Shown: positions 11,526 through 23,049 of the stretch, piece after piece | Position numbering within the stretch: the stretch's first letter is position 1 | How the letters are laid out: every line of letters starts with the position of its first letter | Assembly: GCF_019175385.1 (NCBI RefSeq) | Contig: NC_083341.1 | Location: 16,376,203-16,440,202, forward strand | DNA length: 64,000 nucleotides | Source of the DNA: Lycium barbarum | Taxonomy: Eukaryota; Streptophyta; Magnoliopsida; Solanales; Solanaceae | Direction: 5' to 3' | The notes under the pieces: model-generated | Seen by the model: the letters and a program-made list of their open reading frames with translations, nothing else | Told to the model about the DNA's origin: nothing | Databases searched by the model: none | Program-made: the position numbers and the translations under genes

Positions 11526-11855
11526 AAATAGGCAATGAATGCACGAGTAGAATTGTTTCAAACTGGAATCGTTACATGTTTAACAAAATCCGTAAAAATA
11601 TGTATATAGGTATATATTAAAGCGTACACATGTTATATTTAAATCATGAATACGACTCTGAACGTACTAATTAACTTAATGCCCAATAAATAGCAAACGA
11701 ATGCACACGTACAATTGTTTCAAATTGGAAGTATTACGTGTTCATACAGAAAGTCGCAAAAATGTGTATATATCTTAAAACGTATACATGTTATATTTAA
11801 TTTTAAATCATGAATACGTCTCTGAACCTAATAATTTAACTTAATGCCCAACAAC
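11526..11855. repeat. Tandem duplication of the 3' end of the small secreted-protein gene
   Basis: Unit 11526-11690 and unit 11691-11855 share GAATGCAC, AATTGTTTCAAA, ATACATGTTATATTTAA, AATCATGAATACG and CTTAATGCCCAA in the same order. The second unit is the 3'UTR and last codons of the minus-strand gene at 11841-12110. The first unit is therefore an extra copy of that 3' end, including the complement of its final GH-stop codons. Confidence 0.7.
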
Positions 11856-12110
11856 AACGATCTCAGGACCAAATTGATCTTCAAGCTCATTGAAACCGCC
11901 ACCGGAGACGTAGTTCTCGTCACTATCATGGTTGGCATCAGCATCATCACCCTTTGGTGCTGGTGGAGTTCCCACAGCTGCATTTGGGTTCGGGTTTTGG
12001 GTCGCGGCGGCTGCTTCCGGGTTTTTTTCTTCATCGGCCCATGTTTTTGTAACAAGGAGAGAGCAAATCATGAGTGTTAGGACAGACAAACCAAGAATTT
12101 TCTTATCCAT
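11841..12110 (-). CDS. Small secreted acidic protein, function unknown
   Basis: An 89-residue protein. I chose the ATG at 12110, not the upstream in-frame ATG at 12152, because it starts directly with a signal peptide: the charged MDKK, then the hydrophobic core ILGLSVLTLMICSLLV, then a plausible cleavage near KTWA-DE. The mature part of about 64 residues is acidic. It has a Pro/Ala/Asn-rich middle (NPNPNAAVGTPPAPKGD), a run of aspartates, and a C-terminus YVSGGGFNELEDQFG-PEIVVVGH. It contains no cysteines after the signal and no transmembrane anchor, so secretion to the cell wall or apoplast is inferred. I do not recognise the family; a peptide-precursor role is possible but unproven. A TATA box lies about 130 bp upstream. 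The 3' end is tandemly duplicated downstream (11526-11855). No intron is needed. Confidence 0.65.
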   Translation of the reverse strand: MDKKILGLSVLTLMICSLLVTKTWADEEKNPEAAAATQNPNPNAAVGTPPAPKGDDADANHDSDENYVSGGGFNELEDQFGPEIVVVGH

Positions 12111-12236
12111 TTTGTTTGTTTGTTTGTTTTCCTTGAACTCTACTTGATTCAAAAGTTGAGAATTGTTTTCTTGCTTTCTTTCTTGTTTTCTTTCTTTGTT
12201 TGTTTTGGGTGGTTTAAGAGATATGGAAGAGGTTGG

Positions 12237-12247
12237 AATTTATAATG
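12237..12247 (-). promoter_or_regulatory. Probable TATA box of the small secreted-protein gene
   Basis: On the minus strand the sequence reads CATTATAAATT. It lies about 130 bp upstream of the chosen ATG, with a pyrimidine/purine-skewed leader between (TTTCTTTCTTG-type repeats on the plus strand). Position and context fit a plant core promoter. Confidence 0.5.
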
Positions 12248-12497
12248 AGAAGTAATTTTACCGGTTTGAGAAAATTAAGGACTGAGTTTGAAAACATGTT
12301 GTTGTGCTTGTTTTAAGGAGTATGTCCACTGCACCAACAAAAATTGCAAAAACATCTACACCATCACAATAGTTCTAAATTTTTTTACACCATCAATGTA
12401 TTTAATGGTTGCAATGGACTTGGACTATATATGTAGAATCTTTTTGAGTTATCAGACCTTTCGCAGATAATTAAATTTTGCGTAGCTGGTGTTTAAT

Positions 12498-12500
<3 letters not shown>

Positions 12501-12546
<46 letters not shown>
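12501..12546. repeat. (TA)n microsatellite
   Basis: Uninterrupted TA dinucleotide run of about 23 units. The isoleucine/tyrosine-rich ORF across it is an artefact. Confidence 0.97.
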
Positions 12547-12549
<3 letters not shown>

Positions 12550-14529
12550 AAAGACATAGGCCCGGTGACGTGGCGCTCTCTATGATCAGGAAATGCATTT
12601 GTTCTATTTTCTCATTTTTTTGGTTTTCCTCACTCATTCTTTTCATTTACTAATTCATTTAAAAAAAAAAAGACACAACACTATAGAAATAACCGTTTCT
12701 TCACCTATCCCTCATTTAGTAGTACTATTTAATTCATTTCTCCTAAAATGACAAAAAACACACCCTTACGGTAGAAACTGTTTCTTCAACTAGGATCAAA
12801 ACCTCTCTGTGACAATTTTCCTATGGTGCAGTAAATTAGTACTTCATATATAACTTGGACTATGCATTCGTTAGCAGTTGTTATCATCGACTACCAACTC
12901 AGTCCCATACATGTTTTTGAAAGTTACTAGTTTACATCCTCTGCAAATATCTTGAACCGTGTATTGCTTGTCAAAAAAATCTGAAAAGAATGTGACACAA
13001 TAGTGTCGGTGAAATATCCATTATTGAGACGCCGGTGGAAGTGGCGGAATGCGGAGGTGGCGGTGCGACTCCTTTCAATGGAAGTAGCAGAGATGGTTGA
13101 AATCGATATTTCAAGAATCTTTTAGCGACTTAATTGGTAACCATGATACCATTTTTTGTTTTAACAAACTACTCTTTTTAATATTTATTTCTATCCCCAA
13201 TATAGATGACACAACAATATTGCAACATTATGATATTTCATTTCATGATTTCAGTGAAATTACATAAGGTATGTTGTTATAGTTGTTTTTTGTGGGCAAC
13301 TACAATGGAAGAAGTTGAAAGAAATGTTTTACGTATTGCTTTTTAATTTACAATAAAACACTTCTTTTGATGGGATATGGTATTTTCTAAAACATGTTTG
13401 AAGTGGTTACTATATGACGAAAGAGTTACTAAGAATGTTAAAAATGAAATAAAATAGGAGGCTAGAACTTACTCTCGTGCTTTAAGAGGAAGATGCACTT
13501 TAATAAACGACGACACTATCGAAGGAGAGAGAGATAACAAGAAAGGGAAGAAGAAAAACAGGAATGAGAAAGCTCCTCAAAAGCGGATTTAGATGACGAG
13601 CAGGAGAGATCTCAGAATGACAAAAATACTGGCGACTTGAACGCATACAAAGGCAGTCGGAATCTCGTAGGTTAATCTAATTTCTTTTTTAATATGATAT
13701 TCTACTCTATCTTTATTTGTAACTATAAATAGCAGCATGTTCCTTTTTCTATTTTCCAAATATATTACTACTAACTATTAGACTCAGTATATAATTATTT
13801 GTCTAAAGCCTAAGCAATAAGGGATGATAAATTAATGGATAAGACTAAACAGATGCCCAAAAGAGCGTTACTAGCGTCCCAAAATACTTTAAGGATCTTA
13901 CATCCCAAAATCGTTAATTGTACAATTACAAATATAATTGTAAATGAGAATCAATAGAAATATCTTAGTAATTATGTCACTATTGAAAGTAAAATAATCA
14001 TTGAGAATGTTGTGAGTAATATTAGTTCTTAAATACTATATGCCATAGTTAAAAATATCCACAATAAAAAAATTGTATGTTATTCAAAATTCTTATACGA
14101 GAAGCTCTTTGGTTGTTTATCGACATCTTTTCGTTCTTTTCACATAAGTCAATTGGTCATTTTCTTTTATCGTTTTTTCATATATTAACAAAGTCATATT
14201 AGATAAATAATTTTGCATAATGCAAAGACTTTAGGCACATATTCATTTTTAATGTTATTTTGTGTCAAAGTTTATTTCATTTCAATTTCAGATTTTTGAT
14301 GTAAAAGTTCTTGCTGATCTATAAAGTAGTAAGTCACTTTTCTCATTATATTTAATTTTAGTTGTCTTATGATTATTAAATTGAGCTATAATTAAATAAG
14401 GAAGAGTAGAATGACTTGTTTATGTCTTAAAGACAGCGCGAAGAGCGAATGATTTCTCTAGTAATAATAATAATGTAAAACCTGCTTAAGCCGTAAATGC
14501 TTCAATATAATTAGACTTTTTATTTTACT
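12547..14529. other. Intergenic, no recognisable gene
   Basis: About 2 kb of AT-rich sequence. A GC-richer patch near 13020-13100 and a purine-rich patch near 13520-13600 are visible, but neither gives a convincing protein, RNA or transposon end. Confidence 0.4.
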
Positions 14530-15512
14530 TGTTTGCAACAAATTTTTGATATGCGGATACTAAACTGAAACCACAAACAAAATATGAAGAAATAGGAATA
14601 TTTTATTGATAAACAGTGTGGGTACAAATCTGTTTATTCCCTTGATCCTTCTCTCCTGAATTTTCTCCATAATTCGAGGGTCGTTAGTAGCGTATTTCTC
14701 GAATGTAGAATGACCTCCTTATGATGTATTTGATCTCCAAGAACGTCGGGCAGTTTGATAAAGGCAGTATTTGATTTCTTGATCTCTTTGTGGATACCAT
14801 GAATTTATGGGATATTCGAGATGTCTTTTCAAGGAAATATGTGTCCCTTTATATAGACGTGAGCTAGGGCTTAAGGTAAAGTAGCCTCCAAGAAACCCTA
14901 ACAGATATTAGAGTTTGAAGATGGATTGAACTCATCTTCTAGAGTCCTATCTAGAATCCAGTAAAAAATTTGTATCTACAATTGCCCCCTACTTCAATGT
15001 TTGTCAGGCTGAGGCTTGCCGAAACTCGAAGACGAGACTTGAAGTATCCATAAAAATGGAGCGACCAAGAGGTGTGCTAATTTGTTTGCAACAAATTTTT
15101 GATATGCGGAAAATATACTGCAACCACAAATAAAATATGAAGAAACAAGATTATTTTATTGATAAACAATGCGGGTACAACCTGCTTATTCCCTTGATTC
15201 TTCTCTCTTGAATTTTCTCCATAATCCGAGGGCCGTTAGTAGTGTAATTTCTCGAACGTAGGATGACCTCCTTATCGTCGAGTAACTTGATAAAGGCAAT
15301 ATTTGATGTCTTGATCTCTTTGTGGATACTCATGAGTTTATGGGATATTCGAGATGTCTTTTCAAGCGAATATGTGTCCCTTCATATAAGCGTGAGCTAG
15401 GGTTTAAAGTAGAAAGTAGCCTCCATAAAAACCTAACTTACCTTAGAGTTTAAAGATAGATTTGACTCATCTTCTAAAATCCTATCTAGAATCCAGTAAA
15501 ACTATGTGTCCA
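14530..15512 (-). mobile_element. TRIM-like or internally deleted LTR element: two LTRs about 100 bp apart
   Basis: Two direct repeats of about 430-450 bp (14530-14980 and 15083-15512) match throughout, for example TTTGCAACAAATTTTTGATA, GGGATATTCGAGATGTCTTT and CCTATCTAGAATCCAGTAAA. On the minus strand each begins TG and ends CA, and each carries TATA-like sequence (CTATATAAAGGGACAC in the 14.8 kb copy, CTTATATGAAGGGACAC in the 15.4 kb copy). The 102 bp between them ends, on the minus strand, in the polypurine tract GAAGTAGGGGGCAATTG directly before the TGTAGATAC start of the 3' LTR. No primer-binding site or coding region survives. A matching target duplication was not found. The LTRs have diverged visibly, so the insertion is old. 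Confidence 0.65.
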
Positions 15513-15689
15513 TAGTACTTATATACGCGAAAATATCTAAGAGCTTACGATCATCATTTGAACATCATTAATGTTTACGTAGCTTAGAAAGAAAATGTTC
15601 AATATATATGTCTTGCAACCCTTTGAGGTAATATATAAAAGAATAATTACATTGTACATGTTAATTAGGATAATAATGCTATCAAAATT

Positions 15690-16171
15690 ACCCACCTTTT
15701 TAAATCTTATAAAAAATGACTCACTCCCTCTTCCTCCTTCTCCTCTCTCTCTGCCTCCTCTCTCTCTCGCTCTCTCTGCCGCGCTTCCTCTCTCTCGATC
15801 ACCGGAAAATTCACTCAGATCTAGTAGTGGTGAGCGAAGTGGCGTGGCTAGTGATTTTCGCCGGAAAATCGGCGTGATCTCGTCGAGGGAGAGATAGAGA
15901 TGAACGGAGAGGGAGAAAGTTTGTCGCTGCTCGTTGGACGTCGTTAGTGGTGTTGGAGTTCGCCGGAGAACGAAACTCCGGTGATGGCTGGTGGTTGTTG
16001 CCACTCCATCATTGGTGGCGTTGGAGTTAGTTATGTATAATAGCGTATAACATTGTATAATAGTGTATAAGAGGTGTGTATACACCCATATAACACCTCT
16101 TATACACTATTATATATTTTACACCTATATACACAATGTATTTGTCTTGTATAAAAGTGCAATTCTTATTC
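15690..16171. repeat. Transposon-like sequence: CT-rich, GC-rich block and GTATAA repeats
   Basis: A CT-rich tract (15720-15800) leads into a CCGGAAAATTCACTC / CGCCGGAGAACGAAACTCCG block, then into GTATAA-rich repeats from 16030. The GTATAA repeats resume after the solo LTR (18516-18730), so both parts belong to one older repeat split by that insertion. Long ORFs on both strands here are low-complexity and not genes. Confidence 0.5.
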
Positions 16172-18510
16172 TGTAACACCCCGTATCTTAAAATAAAAGT
16201 TAGACTCGTATCGTTAGAGTTTTAGAGGAAATTTGAAAGTTTGTAGGTATTACGAAAGTGGTTGACAAGCCTACTTCAGGCACCTATAACCCCTTGATTC
16301 ATTGAGAATTTGTAAAAGGTTCCTTAATGAAAGTATAGTGCATAGAAATACCTTTCCAGGCATATAAGGACCAGGTCAATTGGAGTTTGGACCAAGGAGA
16401 TATGATCTTCTCAAAATGGCTAATAGAGAGGTTCTTCAGATTCGGTAGAATTGACTAAGTTTTCGATACGTCTTCTTTCCAGCCAAATTTCTGGAAGATC
16501 CGTTGATAATTTGAGAAAATGTCAAACATGAAAGTTGTAGCCCTTTGAAATATCTTTCCAACGGTATATTGTGAACCTTGAACGGAGCTCTGTGCTAGGA
16601 GTTATGCCCATTTTACTAGACGCTATCGACTTGGTGTAAAATTGACCGGGGAGCTCGCTAAGCGAGGCCCAAAGCGAGGCAAGGGCTCGCCTTGGACCAC
16701 GCTCAGCGAGGTAGGGGTCCAAAAGTGGGACAAAGTCAAGAAAATTATCTAAGTGTAAAATAGACAAGGGAGCTCGCCGAGCGAGGCCCAAAGCGAGGCT
16801 GGGGCATGCCATAGACCGCGCTCGGCGAGACAAGGGGTCCAAAATGACCCATGCTATAAATTTAACACTTAACTCGAAATTTCATTTATCAGACATTCCA
16901 ACTTCGTTCTAAAGCCCTAAGCAATCACTCTTCTCCTCTCTTCATCCTCCCACATCAAGGTAAGATCGCTCTAACGATTCCTAAGTAATTATAACAGTAA
17001 TTCATGAATTGTAACATGATTCTTCAACCAAAACATAGGATTGCCAAGGTAAATCCATCTCAAGCGATTCAAAGCTAGAGTTTTGGTGTTCTTCGTCAGA
17101 GAAGCAGTTTAGTTCGTTGGATCGGAGCGTTTACAGGTATGTAGAGTTTCTATCTACGTGTGGGAACATCATTGTTCTTCCCCACGCCTCTCAATCCATA
17201 AAGTATGAATCTTTACAAAAACTAGGGTTTCTATACCATGCTCATAATAACCCTAGGTCCATGTCCATGAATATATTATGTATGAATTGCTATTATTCTA
17301 TCATTGTGCTCTTAGTAACTCCAAATGATTATTGAGAATCTGTCCGTAATCCATTAACACCCATATCTCATATTCCATGGGTTCTTGCATGCATGTTTTT
17401 AAATAAAAATGCTTATTTCATGAATACCCTACATGTCTACAAGTTTTCATGCAATTGTATTAGATAATTATCTTCATGCCATGATTCAAGATACACACAT
17501 GCTAAATACAAGTTATTTCATCAAACCAAGTTTACAAGTTATTTCGTGGAATCATGATTACAAGTTATTTACAAGTTATTTCACGAAAATCATAGGCTTC
17601 TTAGACAACTATATCATGTTCATGTTTTTGGGAGTTGCACAAGTTACCGAAAAGGCTTAGATATCCTGAAACTACGTAGCCACCGTAGGACAAGAATCGC
17701 TCCGCCCAGTTAGGAAGATTCCTTAATTTACACTGAATGGATCCATCAGGCACGTTACACCTTATACCCTGGCAAGGTATGGGGGCTCTGCTAGTCCGGC
17801 GAGGTACCAGACTCCACGTACCCACGTGGTGATATCATGTTGTCGGTTTATGAAATGCTCTCCCTACTTACCATGTTTTACTCATGTTATATATATATAT
17901 ATATATGTATCCATGCTCATGTTCATGTCCAGTTTCAGTTTTTATCATGTTATCCCACGTCCCATGTTATTTCATTCAGTTGCTTTACATACCAGTACAT
18001 TCAATGTGCTGACGTCCCCTTTCTATTGCCCGAGGGCCTACATTTCACGATGCAGGTACTGATTTACAGGACGACACATCTGCTCAGTAGGACAGCATTC
18101 GTATTAGCTTATTAGTGAGCCCCATCTCATTCGAGGTTTAGTCAACTTTTTGTTTTATGATTAGTTATGCATCAAAGGTATGCTGGGGGCCTTGTCCCAA
18201 TAAATATGTTTTCCAGTCAGACTCATGATAGAGGTTTCATAGACTAGACAAGTCAGTTATGTTATGTCAGACATTCGGAGTCGTATAGCTATTTTGGCTC
18301 ATTCATGTTATTTCTGCACTCATGTTTAAACAAGTATTTTTATTAAGTATTATGACTTATTACGTTTTATAAAGGCTCATCATGCATTCACGTTATCTTT
18401 CGCTCATGTTATGTCTCATGATGATTCAGCAAGCCATGTGGTTCGCTCGGTCACATGCAATAAGGCACCGAGTGCCGTGTTTCGCCCAAGCCATGGTTCG
18501 GGGCGTGACA
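16172..18510 (+). mobile_element. Complete solo LTR, Tekay/Del-type chromovirus, TSD TATTC
   Basis: Begins TGTAACACCCCGTATCTTAA and ends GTTCGGGGCGTGACA, the ends I know from Del/Tekay gypsy elements of Solanaceae. Perfect 5 bp duplications TATTC at 16167-16171 and 18511-18515 show a complete unit of 2339 bp, left by LTR-LTR recombination. Inside, a 70-odd bp segment (CTCGC-AGCGAGGCCCAAAGCG) is duplicated at about 16650 and 16772. A TATA box CTATAAATTT lies at 16854-16863, about 680 bp from the LTR start. No internal or coding region is left. Confidence 0.85.
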
Positions 18511-18940
18511 TATTCAAAACCAATCCAGATCTATATTATACCCGCTTATACAATATTGTATAATTGTGTACAAATGTGTATAAGTGCGTATTTTCGTGTA
18601 TAATATTATATAATTATATTATTTAGTGTATATACCTACACATTATACACTTTCATACATTTATATACATAATGTACCTGTCTTTTGTATATAAGTGTAT
18701 AACATTGAATAAAAGTGTTTTTAGGCTATATTTTTGCAATGTAAGTTTTGAGCTGTATTTTTACAATGTAAGTCAACGAATTGTACATTTCTAAAATTCC
18801 CCATATATAAACTGTCAAAGCTCGGAACCTAACTATCAAATTATAATGACTAAGGATATGACAATATGTTAAAGGGAGATTTTATCTTTTGCATGGAATT
18901 TGTAACTCTCTCATAGACCAAGCTAGACTTCCATATTTTT
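18511..18940. other. Continuation of the GTATAA-rich repeat; no gene
   Basis: The right part of the repeat interrupted by the solo LTR (to about 18730), then ordinary AT-rich sequence up to the segmental duplication. Confidence 0.5.
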
Positions 18941-20281
18941 CCCCTTAACTTTCTAGAGTAGTACTAGAGGAGGTTAAACGAAACAATTCAATCTTTTCAA
19001 ACGCCCTTCTCATTGACAATTTGTTCTTAAATTAATTATACCATCTCATTTAGGAGATGAGGTAATTAATATTTGAAAGGGATTAATTAATTATAAGCTC
19101 ATGACATGAGGCATATGGACGGATCCGAAGAGTGACCGCAATGGGCCCTTTTGATTCGGAAAAAGTCAAAAAGAGTAGTGTGTATACACGTTTGGTAAAT
19201 ATCATGTTGAAGTTGCAAAAAATACTTACTAGTATTATTTTTGAAGTTGGTATAAGAATTAGAATATTTGAAAGTTTGACAAAATAATTATGTTTGGATA
19301 TGAATTTATTTGGAAAAGCTTATAAAAACTGAAATTTGTGAGTGGATTATCATTTTACATGAAGTACTCTTCAAAGCAGTATTTCAAATACTGAAATTCA
19401 ACATTTACAATATTAATGACTAAATCAATATTTGTATAATATTAAACTTCAGTATCTAAATATTTAAATATATTTTCTGTCTCAACTCTCGATATGTAAC
19501 AACCATTTAACTTAGATTTCTCATTTTACCTAAATGAGATGATTTATAGTCACATAAATATTTGTGGCTTATTTTAGGTCATAAATTTTACTTCATCTGT
19601 CCCAATTTATGAAAAGGTGCTTGATTGGGCATAAAATTAAGAGAAAAGAAAGATTTTTGAAACTTGTGATCTAAAACGGATCTGAGAAATTTCTGTGGTC
19701 ATACGTCATTTCATTAATGATAAAATAGGAAGTTTAAAAAATCAAATTGTTACTAGATATTGGAAAATGTCATTCCTGTTCAAATTGATTGAAACGAAAA
19801 AAAAATGTCACTTAAATTATGATAGAGAGAATAAAAAAATTATTTCATTCTTAAATTCTATGTCCAGTTAAATATCATCATATAAATTGAGACGGAGCAA
19901 TAATATTTGATTTGAACCATTGGTTCTAAGTTCTAAATGACTGCAAGCTTCGTAAACTCCACCTGGTGGCCCTAATGAAGTGAAAAGAGTCAAAAGCATG
20001 TCAGTCCAATATATTCCATATTGCTGCATAAATCTCTTGCATTTTAGATCCCATTTCCATGTCCTTGAAAGCAAAGTGACATGTACATTTTAGCAAGGAC
20101 CCACGTGATCACCAAGTTAGGTGGTTGTTTCAGAGTTAAATATACTGTGTACAAACATTTTGTCTTTTTTTTTTTTTTGGGTAAAAGGGAACATTTTGTC
20201 ATTTGCACATTCACACACCCCCTCTCTTTTAAAGATTGATTCAATATTTTAAATCTTTAAGTACAAAGTATCATTAAAATA
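18941..20281. repeat. Segmental duplication, copy A
   Basis: Matches copy B (20355-23710) in the same order and orientation. Shared landmarks are AGTACTAGAGGAGGTTAAAC (18960 and 20377), GAGGCATATGGACGG / GAGGCACATGGACGG, GTTTGGATATGAATTT, GCAAGCTTCGTAA-CTCCACC (19945 and 23347) and CACGTGA followed by CCAAGTTAGGTGGTTG (20102 and 23535). Copy A lacks the PPR element and two of the Stowaways present in B, so it provides empty sites. Non-coding. Confidence 0.8.
19591..19900. mobile_element. Stowaway-like MITE in copy A, TSD TA
   Basis: Ends CTTCATCTGTCCCAATTTAT and ATATAAATTGAGACGGAGCAA with TA on both sides. Copy B of the segmental duplication does not carry it at the matching place. Confidence 0.7.
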
Positions 20282-20548
20282 ATGTACTCGAAGCTCTTCC
20301 TCATATGGGAGCAAAGAAGTGCAAGTAATAGACATTCCTAAGAGATGAGCACGTTTCCTCTTAACTTTCTATAGTAGTACTAGAGGAGGTTAAACGAAAC
20401 AATTCAATCTTTTCAACCGCACGTCCTTCTCATTGACAACTTGTTCTTAAATTAATTGTGGCATCCAAGTTGGGAGATGAGATTAATATTTGAAAGGGAG
20501 TTAATTATAAGTCACTCGTGAGGCACATGGACGGACACAAAGAGGAGT

Positions 20549-21496
20549 CCGCGACTTTTTTAGCACAAAAAAAAAAAAATTGAACCAAACTAGTAAAAAA
20601 AAAAAAATTAATAAGTTTCGTGCGTTAACCCTTTCACGCAAGAATTTCGTGCGTGAAGCAAGTCAGCATAAATCCTGACACCAATTAACATGCATAATTG
20701 AGTTATGAATAGAGCGTACACAAATGTAGTAAACTGGCTTTACCCAACATCTCAATCCACTCTAAAATCAGCCATTCAGTCGCTCTGCAATGCCGAAAGG
20801 CTTAGCGAAGCTCTAATACTTGCTTTTGACAACCCCATCGAAGCAGACTATATTATTTACTCAAATATAATTCAGCTTTGCATTGACTTAAAGGCTCGTA
20901 TAACTGCTGGGTTTCCTTCAAATGTTCATTTGGGAACCAAGTTGATCATTTTCTGTAGAATGTCTGATGACATGGTGTCTGCCCGCAAGGTGTTTGATAA
21001 ATTGCCTGAAAGAAATGTGGTCTCATGGACTGCAGTTATATCAGGGTACTCTCAGAATGGGTATTCACAAGAAGCACTTAATGTGTTTGTTGTTATGCGT
21101 AGGGAAAGGGTGAGGGCAAATCAGTTTACTTATGGAAGCGTTTTGAGAGCATGTACTAGTGTGTCGTGTATGAACTTAGGAAAGCAAATACAAGGATGCA
21201 TTCAGAAAAGTAGTTTTGTGGATAATTTGTATGTACAGAGTGCGTTGGTCGATTTTAATTCTAAGTGTGGAGAAATGGAGGATGCTTTTTGTGTTTTTGA
21301 GTCAATGGCAGAGAGGGATTTGGTGGGGAAGGAGGATGCTTTTTATGCTGACCTGCTTCACCCACGAAATTGAAAGGCCCAGAGCACAACAGTTTGGTCC
21401 TTTCACACACAAATTTCGTGCGTGAAACCTATTAATTTTTTTTTTATACTAGTTTGGTTTAATTTTTTTTATTTTTGGTGCTAGAAAAGTCGCGGA
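20549..21496. mobile_element. Non-autonomous terminal-inverted-repeat element carrying a PPR gene fragment
   Basis: Left arm 20549-20673 and right arm 21341-21496 are inverted copies. Both start TCCGCGACTTTT-TAGCAC, then an A-run, AACCAAACTAGT, a second A-run, TTAATA-GTTTC, and copies of TTTCGTGCGTGAA, ending at AGTCAGCATAAA / AGGTCAGCATAAA. The right arm has extra sequence of about 45 bp. Subterminal copies of CACGCACGAAA in both orientations resemble transposase-binding repeats of CACTA or Mutator elements. No transposase is encoded. The matching place in copy A of the segmental duplication is uninterrupted, which supports insertion. A clear target duplication was not found, so the superfamily stays open. 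The cargo is a PPR gene fragment. Confidence 0.8.
20705..21373 (+). pseudogene. Truncated pentatricopeptide-repeat (PPR, PLS-type) protein inside the inverted-repeat element
   Basis: An intact 222-codon ORF. Residues about 95-120 (ARKVFDKLPERNVVSWTAVI), 122-155 (the L motif, EALNVFVVMRRERVRANQFT) and 159-205 (MNLGKQIQGCIQKSSF, VQSALVDFNSKCGEMEDAF, then VFESMAERDLV) are plant organelle-targeted PLS-type PPR motifs. Such proteins bind organellar RNA for editing or processing. The normal family member is over 500 residues with E/DYW domains. This copy ends in mid-array, right after ERDLV, and appears to have lost about ten residues around residue 67. Its last residues (FYADLLHPRN) are encoded by the right inverted arm. 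The start codon lies 30 bp inside the left arm. I infer a captured, non-functional fragment; expression as a short protein cannot be excluded. Confidence 0.85.
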
Positions 21497-21607
21497 TTCC
21501 ATTCATGTCTATGCATGTGAGAAAAAAAAAGTCAAAACAATATATATGTGTGCATATCAGTGTATGCTTGGAAAACATTTATGTCGAAGTTAAAAAGAAA
21601 AATAGTA

Positions 21608-21858
21608 CTCCCTCATTCCATTTTAAGTATCTTACTTTACTTTTTTATCTGTCTCAAAAAGAGTCTCTTTTTAAATTTAGTAAGTTTGACAATTCAAATA
21701 TCCCAACTACATGACAAGTTTAAAACCATAAGATTCAAAGAACATTTTAGTACATTACAAACATCTTTAATTTAAGACTACGAGATTTAAAAATCTTCTT
21801 TTATTACTTAAACTTTATGCCTAGTCAAATTAAGACACTTAAATTAAGATAGAGGGAT
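21608..21858. mobile_element. Stowaway-like MITE in copy B
   Basis: Ends CTCCCTCATTCCATTTTAAG and TTAAATTAAGATAGAGGGAT, with TA flanks. Copy A shows the empty site: AAAAATAC-TTACTAGTATTATTTT there against the split sequence here. Confidence 0.75.
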
Positions 21859-22076
21859 TACTATATTTTTTGAAGTCGGTTGAAAAAGAGTAATTGAAAG
21901 TTAAATTAATTAAGTTTGGATATGAATTTCATTTGAAAATGTTTGTAAAAATTAAAAATTGGTGGCTGGCCTATCTTTTTACTCGAATATATATATATAC
22001 CCCTCAAACCAATACTATTTCAAATATTTAATTTATTATTTACAGTATTAATAACAAATTCAATATTTATACAATA

Positions 22077-22302
22077 CTCTCTTAGTTTCAATTTATGTTG
22101 TGTTTGACTATGCACGGAATTTTAAAAAACCTTTTAAAAGTTGAGATCTAAAACAAATCATAGACATTTATACGATATAAATCATTTCATTAGTTGGTAA
22201 AATAAAAAGTCTAAAATTAAATTATTTAGAATAAAATTATATAATATTCTTTTTTAGACATATTAAAAATAAAGTATATCATATCATTTGAGACGGAAAG
22301 AG
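22077..22302. mobile_element. Stowaway-like MITE in copy B (second)
   Basis: Ends CTCTCTTAGTTTCAATTTAT and ATATCATTTGAGACGGAAAGAG. The uninterrupted site in copy A reads ATAATATTAAACTTCAGTAT near 19436. The TA flank is clear on the left; the right edge is eroded. Confidence 0.65.
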
Positions 22303-22648
22303 TCTTATACTTCAATATCTGAAATACTGAAATAACATTGAGTTGAACCACTGTTCTAAATTCTAAATGGATAAGGCATAGAAACACACATTAACTATGG
22401 TGAAATTGTCAACTACACATCCAACTGTGCAGGGGTCAATGATCCCCTTGAACTTATCTATTCATATTTGCCTTCCTTGAGCTTATCTTTCGTATTTACT
22501 TTCCTTGAAGGCTTGAACTTATTTTTTCATATTATTTATCCTTTTCACTAGTTATCTAGTATAAAGAAAATGAGTTAAGCGCAGCATGTGCAAACACACA
22601 TTTTTTAGTTTTATCTAAAAAAAAGGATTCTTAATGTTTTTATTTTTT

Positions 22649-22832
22649 CATTTGATTCTTTCAAACTCAAACTATCATACCCTCATCCTCTCTCAAACCC
22701 TTGGTCCTCCTTCTTTCACTGTTACATTCTCCATTTCTTCTTTTCATTTTTTTTTTCACTTGATCAAATTGTCGCTCTTTATTACCCTTTTGAGAGAGGA
22801 TGAGGATCCTGTCATTTTGAAAGAATCAAATG
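22649..22832. repeat. Inverted repeat (hairpin) of two paired segments
   Basis: CATTTGATTCTTTCAAA at 22649-22665 pairs with TTTGAAAGAATCAAATG at 22816-22832. CCCTCATCCTCTCTCAAA near 22680 pairs with TTTTGAGAGAGGATGAGG near 22788. The loop is CT-rich. Perfect pairing suggests a young fold-back element or MITE end pair. It encodes nothing convincing. Confidence 0.75.
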
Positions 22833-23049
22833 AAATATCACATTAAAACCCCCTTATTTTAATTTTCAATAAGCGTATGTTTGCAACTGTTTTAACTTAT
22901 TTTTCTTTAAGAGAGAATCAATGAAGGGGGTAAATAATATATAAAAAATCAAGGTTAAATAATACGGAAAAAAAAGTTGATCAGGCCAGTCATAGGACTT
23001 TATGCATGATCCCCGTATAATTTAGGTGTATACTCAGTAAATTTCGATA

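Noticed and set aside
15537..16085. 182-codon minus-strand ORF with an Arg/Glu/Gly-rich centre
   Set aside because: It spans a CT-rich tract and GTATAA repeats of a transposon-like sequence; an opposing ORF overlaps it and no family is recognisable.
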